Origin: Lachnospiraceae bacterium
Lineage (GTDB): Bacteria > Bacillota > Clostridia > Lachnospirales > Lachnospiraceae
DNA length: 5,564 nucleotides
NCBI GenBank assembly: GCA_021199405.1
Contig: JAJQID010000237.1
Location: 1 to 5,564 of the forward strand
Reading direction: 5' to 3'
In this document: one piece after another, positions 1 through 5,441 of the stretch
Layout of the letters: each line of letters opens with the position of its first letter
Numbering within the stretch: position 1 is the stretch's first letter
Made by a program: the position numbers and the translations under genes
The notes under the pieces: generated by a model
What the model saw: the letters and a program-made list of their open reading frames with translations, nothing else
Databases searched by the model: none
What the model was told of the DNA's origin: nothing

Positions 1-520
1 TTCCCATGGTATTATCTATATAGATGGAGAACTTTCTGGCAAACTGCACCAGATGAGCAGGGCGGGCGTCCACATTGGCTCCGCAGTCAATCAAAAGGGA
101 TACTCCCTTTGAGGTGGGAATAAACGGAGCCAGAGGAGCGCGATCCACACCGGGTAGCCTCCCAACCAGCAGCTGAGCGCCCACCAGATTGGCTCCGGTG
201 CTGCCCGCGGACACATAGGCGTCGCACTGTCCGCTCTTGACCATCTTCATAGCCACCACAATGGAGGAATCCTTCTTCTTGCGGATGGCATTGGCCGGCG
301 GCTCCGCCATCTCAATCACTTCTCCGGCATGGACGATTTCCAGGCGGTCAGTCGGCCAGGTATATTTGGACAGCTCGCTCCTGATGGCGTCCTCCTTCCC
401 TACCAGAAATACCTTGATTTTGTCGGAAGCTTTCAGTGCCTCCACTGCGGCTTCCACGATTACGCCAGGGGCCTCATCGCCGCCCATGGCGTCCAAAGCC
501 ACTTTTACCAGTTCTGCCAT
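1..520 (-). CDS. plsX: Phosphate acyltransferase PlsX, N-terminal 173 residues (3' end outside window)
   Basis: PlsX converts acyl-ACP and phosphate to acyl-phosphate, the acyl donor for PlsY in the first step of membrane phospholipid synthesis; it is a peripheral membrane/cytosolic enzyme. The visible part carries the family hallmarks in order: VALDAMGGDEAPG near the N-terminus (residues 7-19), HAGEVIEM (64-71), the RKKKDSS segment (80-86), the glycine-rich SAGSTGAN motif (104-111), GRLPGVDRAPLAP (120-132), and DCGANVDARPAHLVQFA (145-161). The family is usually about 330-350 residues, so roughly half is present and the gene continues past position 1. The start ATG at 520 is preceded by GGGAG with an 8-base spacer. 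The gene upstream is rlmD, 208 bases away. plsX is often found behind rpmF in Firmicutes, and rpmF is not here. A separate promoter lies at 617-645. Identification is very secure. Confidence 0.97.
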   Translation of the reverse strand, partial: MAELVKVALDAMGGDEAPGVIVEAAVEALKASDKIKVFLVGKEDAIRSELSKYTWPTDRLEIVHAGEVIEMAEPPANAIRKKKDSSIVVAMKMVKSGQCDAYVSAGSTGANLVGAQLLVGRLPGVDRAPLAPFIPTSKGVSLLIDCGANVDARPAHLVQFARKFSIYIDNTMG

Positions 521-616
521 TTTCTCATCTCCCAAATTCTGTATACAGACCGCAGCAAAAAATCCTGACAGGCTCCGGATCTTTCCGCCGCTTTCTCATG
601 AAAAACACTACTCTTC

Positions 617-645
617 ACTATACTAAACGCCATTTGAAAAATCAA
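617..645 (-). promoter_or_regulatory. Predicted sigma-A promoter of plsX
   Basis: On the minus strand TTGATT (640-645) and TATAGT (617-622) are separated by exactly 17 bases. This matches the housekeeping consensus at four of six and five of six positions. Transcription would begin near 610, giving a leader of about 90 nt before the plsX start at 520. No intrinsic terminator with a T-run is visible between rlmD and this promoter, so read-through from rlmD may add to expression. The -35 box sits inside an imperfect dyad, TTGA-N4-TCAA, which could be an operator (see findings). Confidence 0.6.
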
Positions 646-663
646 GTACCTTTTACATATGAC

Positions 664-763
664 ATTCAAGCTACGCTCTCGCTAAGAGGACACATGCCAG
701 CTTTGCAAACTGCGCCTCTAAATTCAAGCTACGCTTCGCTTGCCTTCATTAAGAGGACGCATG
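664..763. repeat. Imperfect direct repeat: rlmD 3' end duplicated just downstream of the gene
   Basis: Two copies lie in the same orientation. On the plus strand, copy 1 is 664-696 and copy 2 is 722-763. Both begin with the 14-mer ATTCAAGCTACGCT and end with AAGAGGAC(A/G)CATG. Between these blocks copy 1 has 6 bases and copy 2 has 15. Copy 2 is the actual end of rlmD plus 7 bases beyond the stop codon; copy 1 lies in the rlmD-plsX gap. Read on the minus strand, the gene encodes TCVLLMKASEA-stop, and the downstream copy, in its own frame, reads ACVLLARA-stop. It differs by a three-codon deletion and includes a synonymous TGC to TGT change. No open frame links the copies. Confidence 0.75.
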
Positions 764-1970
764 TTTCCACGTGCTCCGCGGTCTGCGGGAACATATCCAC
801 CGCGCAGGCTTTCCTGGCATAATAGCCCTTTCCGGTCAGATATTTCAGATCCCTGGCCAGCGTCTCCGGATTGCAGGAAATATAAACGATCTTCTCCGGA
901 GCAAGCTCTGCCACAGAGCCAAGAAAGGCCTCATCGCTTCCTGCCCGGGGCGGATCCAGAATCACCGCGTCCACCTTTGCCTTCTGCTCTGCCATCTGTG
1001 TCAGAAATCTTCCGGCATCATTTTCATAGAAGGAAATATTACACACATCATTTCGTCTGGCATTGACCCTTGCGTCCCGCACCGCATCTTTATTCAGCTC
1101 CACTCCGATCACCTCTTTGACATGATCTGCAGCTACGATGCCGATGGTGCCAATTCCGCAGTAGGCGTCCACAATACACTCATTCCCATGAAAATCAGCA
1201 TATTCCAGCGCTTTATCATATAGCTTTTGTGTCTGGACAGGATTGACCTGATAAAAGGATCGGGGTGATATGCGGAAAATTTTGCCGCACAAAGTATCCT
1301 CAATATATCCCTTTCCGAAAATTACCTGCTCCCTGTCTCCCAGAATCATGCTGGTGCGTCTGTCGTTGACATTGACGACCACTGTTGTGATCCGGGGATG
1401 CTCCTTTAGCAGAGCTTTCAGAAAGTGGTTTTTGCCAGGCAGAATCAAAGAGGACAGCACCAGCACCACCATATACTGACCGCTGTTTTTGCCGCTTCGA
1501 ACGAGCACATGGCGCAGAAGTCCATAGCCCGTGTCCTCATCATAGATTTTGATTTTAAAATCTTTGCAAAGATCACGAATGGTAAGAATGATGGCCTGAG
1601 CCTCCTCATCCTCAATCATGCATTTTTCCACCGGCACAATGCGGTGGGAGCTTTTCTCGTAGGTGCCCGCAATCACATTTCCCCGCCGATCTCTGCCAAA
1701 GGCAGCGTGAACCTTATTTCGGTAAAAATAAGGCTCCTCCATGGGCAGGATGTCCTCCAGAACGCAGTAAGGCTTCAGCAATCCCGCCGCCAGCTTCTGC
1801 TTCTCCTTCAGCTGTTTCTTATAAGGCACATCCAGACGGCTGCACCCGCCGCATTTGCCTGAGACCGAACAGGTCAAAGAACTTTTGATCTCCGGACTGC
1901 CATGAAAACCTTCTTTCTTTCGGCTGGCGGAGACTGTCCTGTTTTTCACGGATAATTTTTCTTCATTCAT
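729..1970 (-). CDS. rlmD: 23S rRNA (uracil-C5)-methyltransferase, RlmD/RumA family, without TRAM domain
   Basis: This is a SAM-dependent enzyme making 5-methyluridine in rRNA (family targets are U747 and U1939, E. coli numbering); it is cytosolic. The 413 residues show the family layout. An iron-sulfur cluster ligand set is C34, C40, C43 and probably C117. The central region ends in SFYQVNP (238-244). The SAM motif I is VDAYCGIGTIG (267-277), followed by GVELNKDAV (289-297). The DPPR motif is 339-342, the catalytic nucleophile Cys366 is in SCNPETLARDL, and the general-base Glu402 is in AEHVE. There is no N-terminal TRAM domain, only about 33 basic residues, so it resembles RlmC in layout; the exact target uridine is not decidable here. 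The gene begins 17 bases after the pepD stop. No clear Shine-Dalgarno precedes ATG 1970, so translational coupling is likely and the start is less certain than the function. Confidence 0.93.
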   Translation of the reverse strand: MNEEKLSVKNRTVSASRKKEGFHGSPEIKSSLTCSVSGKCGGCSRLDVPYKKQLKEKQKLAAGLLKPYCVLEDILPMEEPYFYRNKVHAAFGRDRRGNVIAGTYEKSSHRIVPVEKCMIEDEEAQAIILTIRDLCKDFKIKIYDEDTGYGLLRHVLVRSGKNSGQYMVVLVLSSLILPGKNHFLKALLKEHPRITTVVVNVNDRRTSMILGDREQVIFGKGYIEDTLCGKIFRISPRSFYQVNPVQTQKLYDKALEYADFHGNECIVDAYCGIGTIGIVAADHVKEVIGVELNKDAVRDARVNARRNDVCNISFYENDAGRFLTQMAEQKAKVDAVILDPPRAGSDEAFLGSVAELAPEKIVYISCNPETLARDLKYLTGKGYYARKACAVDMFPQTAEHVETCVLLMKASEA

Positions 1971-1987
1971 AATATAACTGCGCTTTT

Positions 1988-3430
1988 CTATGATTTATCC
2001 TTTAATAATTCCAGCAGAAACTCCCATACCCTCTTTGTGGAGGAAATGGAAAGCTTCTCGTTGACCGAGTGAATATCCAGCATATCGGGACCCATGGAAA
2101 CGCAGTCCAGCTCCGGGCATTTTCCCAGAAACAGGCCGCATTCCAGACCCGCATGGATCGCTGCAATCTGCGGTTTCTCCCCGTACATTTTTTCATAAAC
2201 CCTGACCATCTTTTCCCTGAGAGGACTGTTCACCCTGTAGGCCCAGCCCGGGTAATCACTGCCGGCCTCCGCCTTCACACCCGCCAGAGCAAAAATCGCC
2301 ATTACTCTGTCTGTCAGTGCGTTTTTGGCGCTCTCCAGACTGCTCCTGATGGAGTACTGTATTGTGATGACGGAATCGTCAGAGGAAATCACTCCCAGAT
2401 TCAGGCTGGTCTCCACCATGCCGGGAACGGAAGGATTCATGGCCTGCACTCCGGTTGGCAAAGCTGTCAGCAAATTGAGAAAATAAGCGGTAGCCTGAGG
2501 ACTGTCCGCCATCCCGGCCCCGTTTTGTCCAACAGTCACCTGTACCCGCAGACCCGGATCACGAACCTCATACTCCTGTTTCAGCTCCTCCTCCATTTTG
2601 GCCGCTGCCTGACGCACTCTGTCAGGCTCATCGCACATAATCTCAGCTTCAGCCCGGGAGGGAATCACGTTTTCTGCCGTTCCTCCCGAAATACCGATAA
2701 GAGAAAGCTCCGTTTCCTTTGCAATTCCTGCCAGCACTCTGCCGAGCAAAAGGATGGCATTTCCCCGCTCCTTATGAATCTCAGAACCGCTGTGTCCCCC
2801 CTGCAGGCCATCCACCAGAACCGTCATCCGGCAGCCCTTTTTCTCCATCAGAGAACGGTCTACGCAGGCGGATATCCGCTTGCCTCCCGCACATCCGGCC
2901 AGAAAACAGCCCTCCTCCTCCGAATCAATATTAAGGAAACGCCTTCCCTGAATGTCGCTCATATCCAGAGCGGCTGCGCCATACATACCGGTCTCCTCAT
3001 CAACAGTGACGATCAGCTCCAGAGCTGGATGGGGAATACTGTCGTCGTCCATGATTGCCAGGCCGTATGCCACCGCGATGCCATCATCTCCGCCCAGACT
3101 GGTATTTTTCGCATAGACATAGTCGCCGTCAACGGCCACATCCAGCCCCTCCGCAGTCATATCCTTATCACTGTCGTCAGTTTTCACTGCCACCATATCC
3201 ATATGGCCCTGAATAATCAGCCCCGGAACCTGCTCATAGCCCGCGGATGCCGGTTTTCTCATCACCACATTGCCCAAGCCGTCCGTGCGATGCCAGAGAC
3301 CCCGGTCAGAGGCAAATTTCTGCAGATAAGCAGAGATCCGCGCGGTATTGCCGGAGCCGTGAGGAATGCCGCATATCTCCTCAAAAAAACGAAAAACCGC
3401 TTTCGGCTCCAGATTTTCCCATACTCTCAT
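1988..3430 (-). CDS. pepD: Aminoacyl-histidine dipeptidase (cytosol non-specific dipeptidase), peptidase family M20C
   Basis: This is a two-zinc metallopeptidase that cleaves dipeptides such as Xaa-His (carnosine-type) in the cytoplasm, recycling amino acids. All expected active-site motifs are visible in the 480 residues. They are QGHMDMV with zinc ligand His76 and Asp78; LGGDDGIAVA with bridging Asp115; TVDEETGMYGA with general base Glu145 and zinc ligand Glu146; NIDSEEEG with Asp169; and GPDMLDIHSVNEKLS with His454 near the C-terminus. The lid/dimerisation region contains GLQGGHSGSEIHKERGNA (208-225). Length fits the family (about 480-490), and there is no signal peptide. ATG 3430 is preceded by GAGAGG with a 7-base spacer. 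The gene lies 117 bases after rplT, beyond a large inverted repeat, and is followed closely by rlmD, so pepD-rlmD is a probable two-gene unit. No convincing own promoter was found in the 117-base gap. Identification is secure. Confidence 0.96.
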   Translation of the reverse strand: MRVWENLEPKAVFRFFEEICGIPHGSGNTARISAYLQKFASDRGLWHRTDGLGNVVMRKPASAGYEQVPGLIIQGHMDMVAVKTDDSDKDMTAEGLDVAVDGDYVYAKNTSLGGDDGIAVAYGLAIMDDDSIPHPALELIVTVDEETGMYGAAALDMSDIQGRRFLNIDSEEEGCFLAGCAGGKRISACVDRSLMEKKGCRMTVLVDGLQGGHSGSEIHKERGNAILLLGRVLAGIAKETELSLIGISGGTAENVIPSRAEAEIMCDEPDRVRQAAAKMEEELKQEYEVRDPGLRVQVTVGQNGAGMADSPQATAYFLNLLTALPTGVQAMNPSVPGMVETSLNLGVISSDDSVITIQYSIRSSLESAKNALTDRVMAIFALAGVKAEAGSDYPGWAYRVNSPLREKMVRVYEKMYGEKPQIAAIHAGLECGLFLGKCPELDCVSMGPDMLDIHSVNEKLSISSTKRVWEFLLELLKDKS

Positions 3431-3475
3431 AAATTAACCTCTCATTCAAAATAATGATCTCACACCTTATTTATC

Positions 3476-3539
3476 CATAAATCAGGAAACGGTATGCACG
3501 GGTGTCTGTACCCAAAAGCATACCGTTTCCTGATTTATG
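3476..3539. repeat. 22-bp perfect inverted repeat between rplT and pepD (possible terminator)
   Basis: The arms 3476-3497 and 3518-3539 are perfectly complementary over 22 bp. The 20-base loop itself contains a 4-bp stem, GGGT (3500-3503) with ACCC (3510-3513). The hairpin begins on the downstream side of rplT, 9 bases past its stop. Neither strand has a proper T-run after the stem: on the minus strand GATTTATGG follows the GC part. It is therefore an atypical intrinsic terminator, with the outer ATAAAT/ATTTAT pairs acting as the usual A/U tracts, or else an mRNA 3'-end stabiliser or processing hairpin. The perfect match suggests selection on the RNA fold or a recent origin. Confidence 0.85.
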
Positions 3540-3547
3540 TCTGAATT

Positions 3548-3904
3548 TTAAGCCAGCTTTTCTTTGGCGATCTGTGTCAGAGCAGTAAAGCCCTCCGGAT
3601 CATTCACTGCCATCTCCGCCAGCATCTTTCTGTTGATATCAATCTCCGCCAGCTTCAGGCCGTGCATAAACTTGCTGTAAGAAAGGTCATTCAATCTCGC
3701 GGCTGCATTGATACGCGCAATCCACAGCTGTCTGTACTGACGCTTTCTCTGCTTGCGGCCCGCATAGGAGCTGGCCAGCGCTCTCATCACAGACTGCTTC
3801 GCAACTCTGTACTGCTTGCTCCTGGCGCCTCTGTAGCCCTTCGCAAGCTTTAATACTCTGTTATGTTTCTTTTTGGCGTTCATACCGCCCTTAATTCTTG
3901 CCAT
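3548..3904 (-). CDS. rplT: 50S ribosomal protein L20 (bL20)
   Basis: bL20 is an early-assembly 23S rRNA binding protein and, in B. subtilis and E. coli, the autogenous repressor of its own operon. The 118-residue product has the usual length. It has the basic N-terminal extension (MARIKGGMNAKKKHNRVLKLAKGYRGARS) and the signature region RQYRQLWIARINAAAR (56-71) followed by LSYSKFMHGLK (74-84). The C-terminal globular part, DINRKMLAEMAVNDPEGF, follows. ATG 3904 has AGGAGG with an 8-base spacer. The gene is last in infC-rpmI-rplT, 22 bases after rpmI. It is probably the effector that controls the infC leader at 4801-4952, by analogy with the B. subtilis operon. Confidence 0.98.
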   Translation of the reverse strand: MARIKGGMNAKKKHNRVLKLAKGYRGARSKQYRVAKQSVMRALASSYAGRKQRKRQYRQLWIARINAAARLNDLSYSKFMHGLKLAEIDINRKMLAEMAVNDPEGFTALTQIAKEKLA

Positions 3905-3926
3905 TTCCTAATCCTCCTCTACCGAA

Positions 3927-4124
3927 TTATAAATAAGGCAAAACCTTCTTCATATTCTTAATATTTGTCTGATCCGTGATCGCAGCCTTTCTCAGATTGC
4001 GCTTTCTCTTGGTAGATTTCTTGGTTAAGATATGGCTCTTATAAGCTTTCGCTCTCTTTAACTTTCCTGTTCCCGTCGCTTTAAACCTTTTTGCGGCGGC
4101 TCTCTTTGTCTTTAATTTCGGCAT
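3927..4124 (-). CDS. rpmI: 50S ribosomal protein L35 (bL35)
   Basis: bL35 is a small, very basic protein of the large ribosomal subunit. The 65 residues match the family length. They show the conserved N-terminus MPKLKTKRAAAKRFKATGTGK, the KRAKAYKSHILTKKSTKRKRNLRK core, and the C-terminal tail VLPYL. ATG 4124 is preceded by AGGAGG with an 8-base spacer, and the Shine-Dalgarno lies just past the infC stop (18-base gap). It is the middle gene of the infC-rpmI-rplT operon. Confidence 0.98.
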   Translation of the reverse strand: MPKLKTKRAAAKRFKATGTGKLKRAKAYKSHILTKKSTKRKRNLRKAAITDQTNIKNMKKVLPYL

Positions 4125-4142
4125 ATTGAGTTCCTCCTGTTG

Positions 4143-4676
4143 TCATTTTTTGGCGCTGTTTTTGGATTTCGGCGCTAAGAACATTGTCATGCTTCTGCCT
4201 TCCACCTTCGGCGGCTTCTCCACATTGGCTATTTCTGCAAGACTTGCGGCAAAGTCATCCAGAATGTATTTGCTCTGGGCCATGCGCGAAATTTCACGGC
4301 CGCGAAAACGCAAAGTAACCTTCACCTTGTCGCCCTTGGCCAGGAATTTGGCGGCGGCGCCGGTTTTGGTGTTCAGGTCGTTGGTATCAATATTGGGAGA
4401 CAGACGAATCTCCTTGACCTCCGTTACCTTTTGCTTTTTCCTTGCTTCCTTCTCCCGGCGGGCCTGTTCGTATTTATACTTGCTGTAATCTACGATTCTG
4501 CATACAGGCGGCTTGGCGTTCGGCACGATCTTCACCAGATCTAAGCCTGCTTCCTCCGCAAGCTTTTGTGCGTCCCTCGAGGACATAATCCCGAGCTGTT
4601 CGCCGTTTTCACCGATCAGACGGATCTCCCTGTCACGGATCTGTTCATTGATCTGACATTCGTTATTGTTGCTAAT
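4143..4676 (-). CDS. infC: Translation initiation factor IF-3, starting at an AUU codon
   Basis: IF-3 binds the 30S subunit, prevents premature 50S joining, and proofreads the start codon and initiator tRNA. From the ATT at 4674-4676 the product has 177 residues, normal for the family. Its N-domain contains INEQIRDREIRLIGENGEQLGIM (9-31), LAEEAGLDLVKI (39-50) and PNAKPPVCRIVDYSKYKYEQ (52-71). A Lys-rich linker follows (72-82), then the C-domain signature KGDKVKVTLRFRGREI (114-129). Starting at ATG 4586 would give only 147 residues and cut into the N-domain, because INEQIR and GENGEQLGI lie upstream of it in the same frame. AGGAGG at 4685-4690 stands 8 bases before the ATT, and no ATG, GTG or TTG lies at that position. 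AUU starts are established for infC in E. coli, where they allow IF-3 to repress its own translation. It is the first gene of infC-rpmI-rplT and follows a regulatory leader. Confidence 0.97.
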   Translation of the reverse strand: MSNNNECQINEQIRDREIRLIGENGEQLGIMSSRDAQKLAEEAGLDLVKIVPNAKPPVCRIVDYSKYKYEQARREKEARKKQKVTEVKEIRLSPNIDTNDLNTKTGAAAKFLAKGDKVKVTLRFRGREISRMAQSKYILDDFAASLAEIANVEKPPKVEGRSMTMFLAPKSKNSAKK

Positions 4677-4699
4677 AGCCTTTTCCTCCTCAATCTCCT

Positions 4700-4720
4700 G
4701 CAGCGGTTCTGAGCCGCTGC
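4700..4720 (-). promoter_or_regulatory. Hairpin immediately upstream of the infC ribosome binding site
   Basis: GCAGCGG (4714-4720) and CCGCTGC (4700-4706) form a perfect 7-bp GC-rich stem with a 7-base loop. It ends 9 bases before the AGGAGG of infC. There is no T-run, so it is not a terminator. It leaves the Shine-Dalgarno free and may insulate it from the structured leader upstream. Confidence 0.5.
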
Positions 4721-4800
4721 CAGTTTCTGAAAGCCGACAGGACAGCTTCAGGCCGTTCGTGTCAAAAGAGCCGTCTGACTGTCGCCAAAGCTTTCATGGC

Positions 4801-4836
4801 AAAAAAATAGCAGATAGCAAGACAAACTATCCACCA
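4801..4836 (-). terminator. Intrinsic terminator inside the infC leader (attenuator)
   Basis: On the minus strand the arm TGGTGGATAG (4827-4836) pairs with CTATCTGCTA (4808-4817) over 10 bp, including three G-U pairs, around a 9-base loop. Seven T residues follow directly (4801-4807). It lies about 125 bases before the infC start and downstream of a strong promoter, so it can only act as a premature terminator of the operon transcript. Its 5' arm is also complementary to an upstream leader segment (4910-4916), which gives an on/off switch. Confidence 0.75.
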
Positions 4837-4952
4837 GGTAATTCACAGAATCCAAACATGACCTGTGAAGAACTATTAACACCTGAAGCGCACTTGCCGC
4901 AGGGTGAGAGTGGATACTCTGCTTGATGTTCTCGTGTGACTTTCCCACACAC
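4801..4952 (-). promoter_or_regulatory. infC operon leader RNA, probable L20-autoregulated attenuator
   Basis: The transcript leader before infC contains mutually exclusive pairings. TATCCAC (4910-4916) can pair with GTGGATA (4828-4834), which is part of the 5' arm of the terminator. The adjacent ACCTG (4835-4839) can pair with CAGGT (4881-4885). A perfect 7-bp hairpin, TTCACAG (4863-4869) with CTGTGAA (4842-4848), is enclosed. Together these form a junction-like antiterminator. The alternative state has local AGAGT/ACTCT (4916-4920 with 4907-4911) plus the terminator. In B. subtilis, ribosomal protein L20 binds the infC leader and promotes premature termination; gene content and architecture here match. 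That L20 is the ligand is inference, since I could not run a covariance model. There is no T-box consensus. Confidence 0.6.
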
Positions 4953-4958
4953 AAAGGT

Positions 4959-4987
4959 ATTCTACAACAATCTTCTCTCCGTGTCAA
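4959..4987 (-). promoter_or_regulatory. Sigma-A promoter of the infC-rpmI-rplT operon
   Basis: A perfect -35 box TTGACA (4982-4987) and a -10 box TAGAAT (4959-4964) are separated by the optimal 17 bases on the minus strand. The sequence upstream (about 4990-5030) is strongly A/T-rich and could act as an UP element. Transcription should start near 4952, leaving a leader of about 275 nt before infC. This is the strongest promoter match in the window, as expected for a ribosomal protein operon. Confidence 0.85.
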
Positions 4988-5009
4988 TCAATTTTTATAG
5001 TTTCAGCAA

Positions 5010-5074
5010 AAAAATTTACGGCAAAAATTTACGGCTTTTCCCATACTGCACCAAAAATGCAATGAGAAAAGCCG
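5010..5074 (-). terminator. Intrinsic terminator after the DUF1540 gene, with a tandem 13-bp T-rich tail
   Basis: CGGCTTTTC (5066-5074) pairs with GAAAAGCCG (5032-5040) over 9 bp. Additional short complementary blocks inside (CAT/ATG and TGCA/TGCA) extend it towards an apical TTTTTGG loop. The stem is followed on the minus strand by two tandem copies of GCCGTAAATTTTT (5023-5035 and 5010-5022), which supply T-runs. It begins 15 bases after the stop codon of the 5090-5410 gene and ends just before the infC promoter, separating the two units. Confidence 0.7.
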
Positions 5075-5089
5075 ATATTTTGCAGCTTC

Positions 5090-5410
5090 CTACAACTGCC
5101 TTTCTGTAAATGTGGCACAAAGTGTATCTCCGCAGGTATCTGCGTGATCTCCCTGGATATTGATCTGCTCCGCCCTGCACTTATAATTGTCGTTATAGAT
5201 GCATCTCACCGCCTCGCAGTCCACATGGATCATCTCCTTCGGGCTCTCCATCATATTCGCGTAGAAATCGCCTCTCTGATCTGCAAAGCTCTCGCAGCAT
5301 GTGTCCGACTCTGTGACAGCGTCTCTGCCGCCCACCATGATATCGCCCTTGCAGCAGCAGTGCTCCTGATTATAAATACAATTGCTGACTCCGCAACCTA
5401 ATCTTGCCAT
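5090..5410 (-). CDS. Small cysteine-rich protein with two DUF1540 domains
   Basis: The function is unknown. The 106-residue product contains two copies of one motif. The first is at 6-42, C-x4-CIYN-x3-HCCC-x3-I-x-VGG, ending TCCESF. The second is at 65-101, C-x4-CIYN-x4-C-x4-INIQG, ending TLCATF. This is the DUF1540 pattern, with regularly spaced cysteines that suggest a small metal-binding (probably zinc) fold. There are 12 Cys residues in total (6, 11, 18, 19, 20, 38, 39, 65, 70, 78, 93, 98). It has no signal peptide or membrane segment, and the two domains are joined by an acidic linker (about 43-62). ATG 5410 is preceded by GGGAGG with a 5-base spacer. The gene is monocistronic: it has its own promoter region upstream and a terminator downstream. 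A sporulation-type promoter (5442-5470) hints at forespore expression, which is inference. Confidence 0.88.
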   Translation of the reverse strand: MARLGCGVSNCIYNQEHCCCKGDIMVGGRDAVTESDTCCESFADQRGDFYANMMESPKEMIHVDCEAVRCIYNDNYKCRAEQINIQGDHADTCGDTLCATFTERQL

Positions 5411-5441
5411 ACTTACCTCCCTGACTGTCTTCCGTCAGAGA

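Noticed and set aside
237..822. Overlapping plus-strand open frames opposite plsX and the rlmD tail
   Set aside because: They lack ribosome binding sites and family resemblance, overlap each other in different frames, and are antisense to plsX.
2069..3454. 461-codon plus-strand open frame opposite pepD
   Set aside because: It is antisense to a clear M20C peptidase with all catalytic motifs. Its translation shows no recognisable domain and its frame mirrors the pepD codon structure.
4143..4586. infC starting at ATG 4586
   Set aside because: It would remove conserved IF-3 N-domain residues encoded in frame upstream, and it has no proper ribosome binding site. The AUU at 4674-4676 has one.
4677..4952. 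T-box riboswitch in the infC leader
   Set aside because: There is no AGGGUGGNACCGCG-type T-box sequence and no specifier stem that I can recognise, and the downstream genes are not tRNA-synthetase or amino-acid genes.
4748..4987. 79-codon minus-strand open frame in the infC leader region
   Set aside because: Its TTG start lies inside the -35 box of the infC promoter, so the transcript would not include it. It has no Shine-Dalgarno and runs through the terminator and other RNA structure.
5144..5401. 85-codon plus-strand open frame opposite the DUF1540 gene
   Set aside because: It is antisense to a gene with a clear duplicated Cys motif, a ribosome binding site and a terminator. The shadow has no start signal or known domain.
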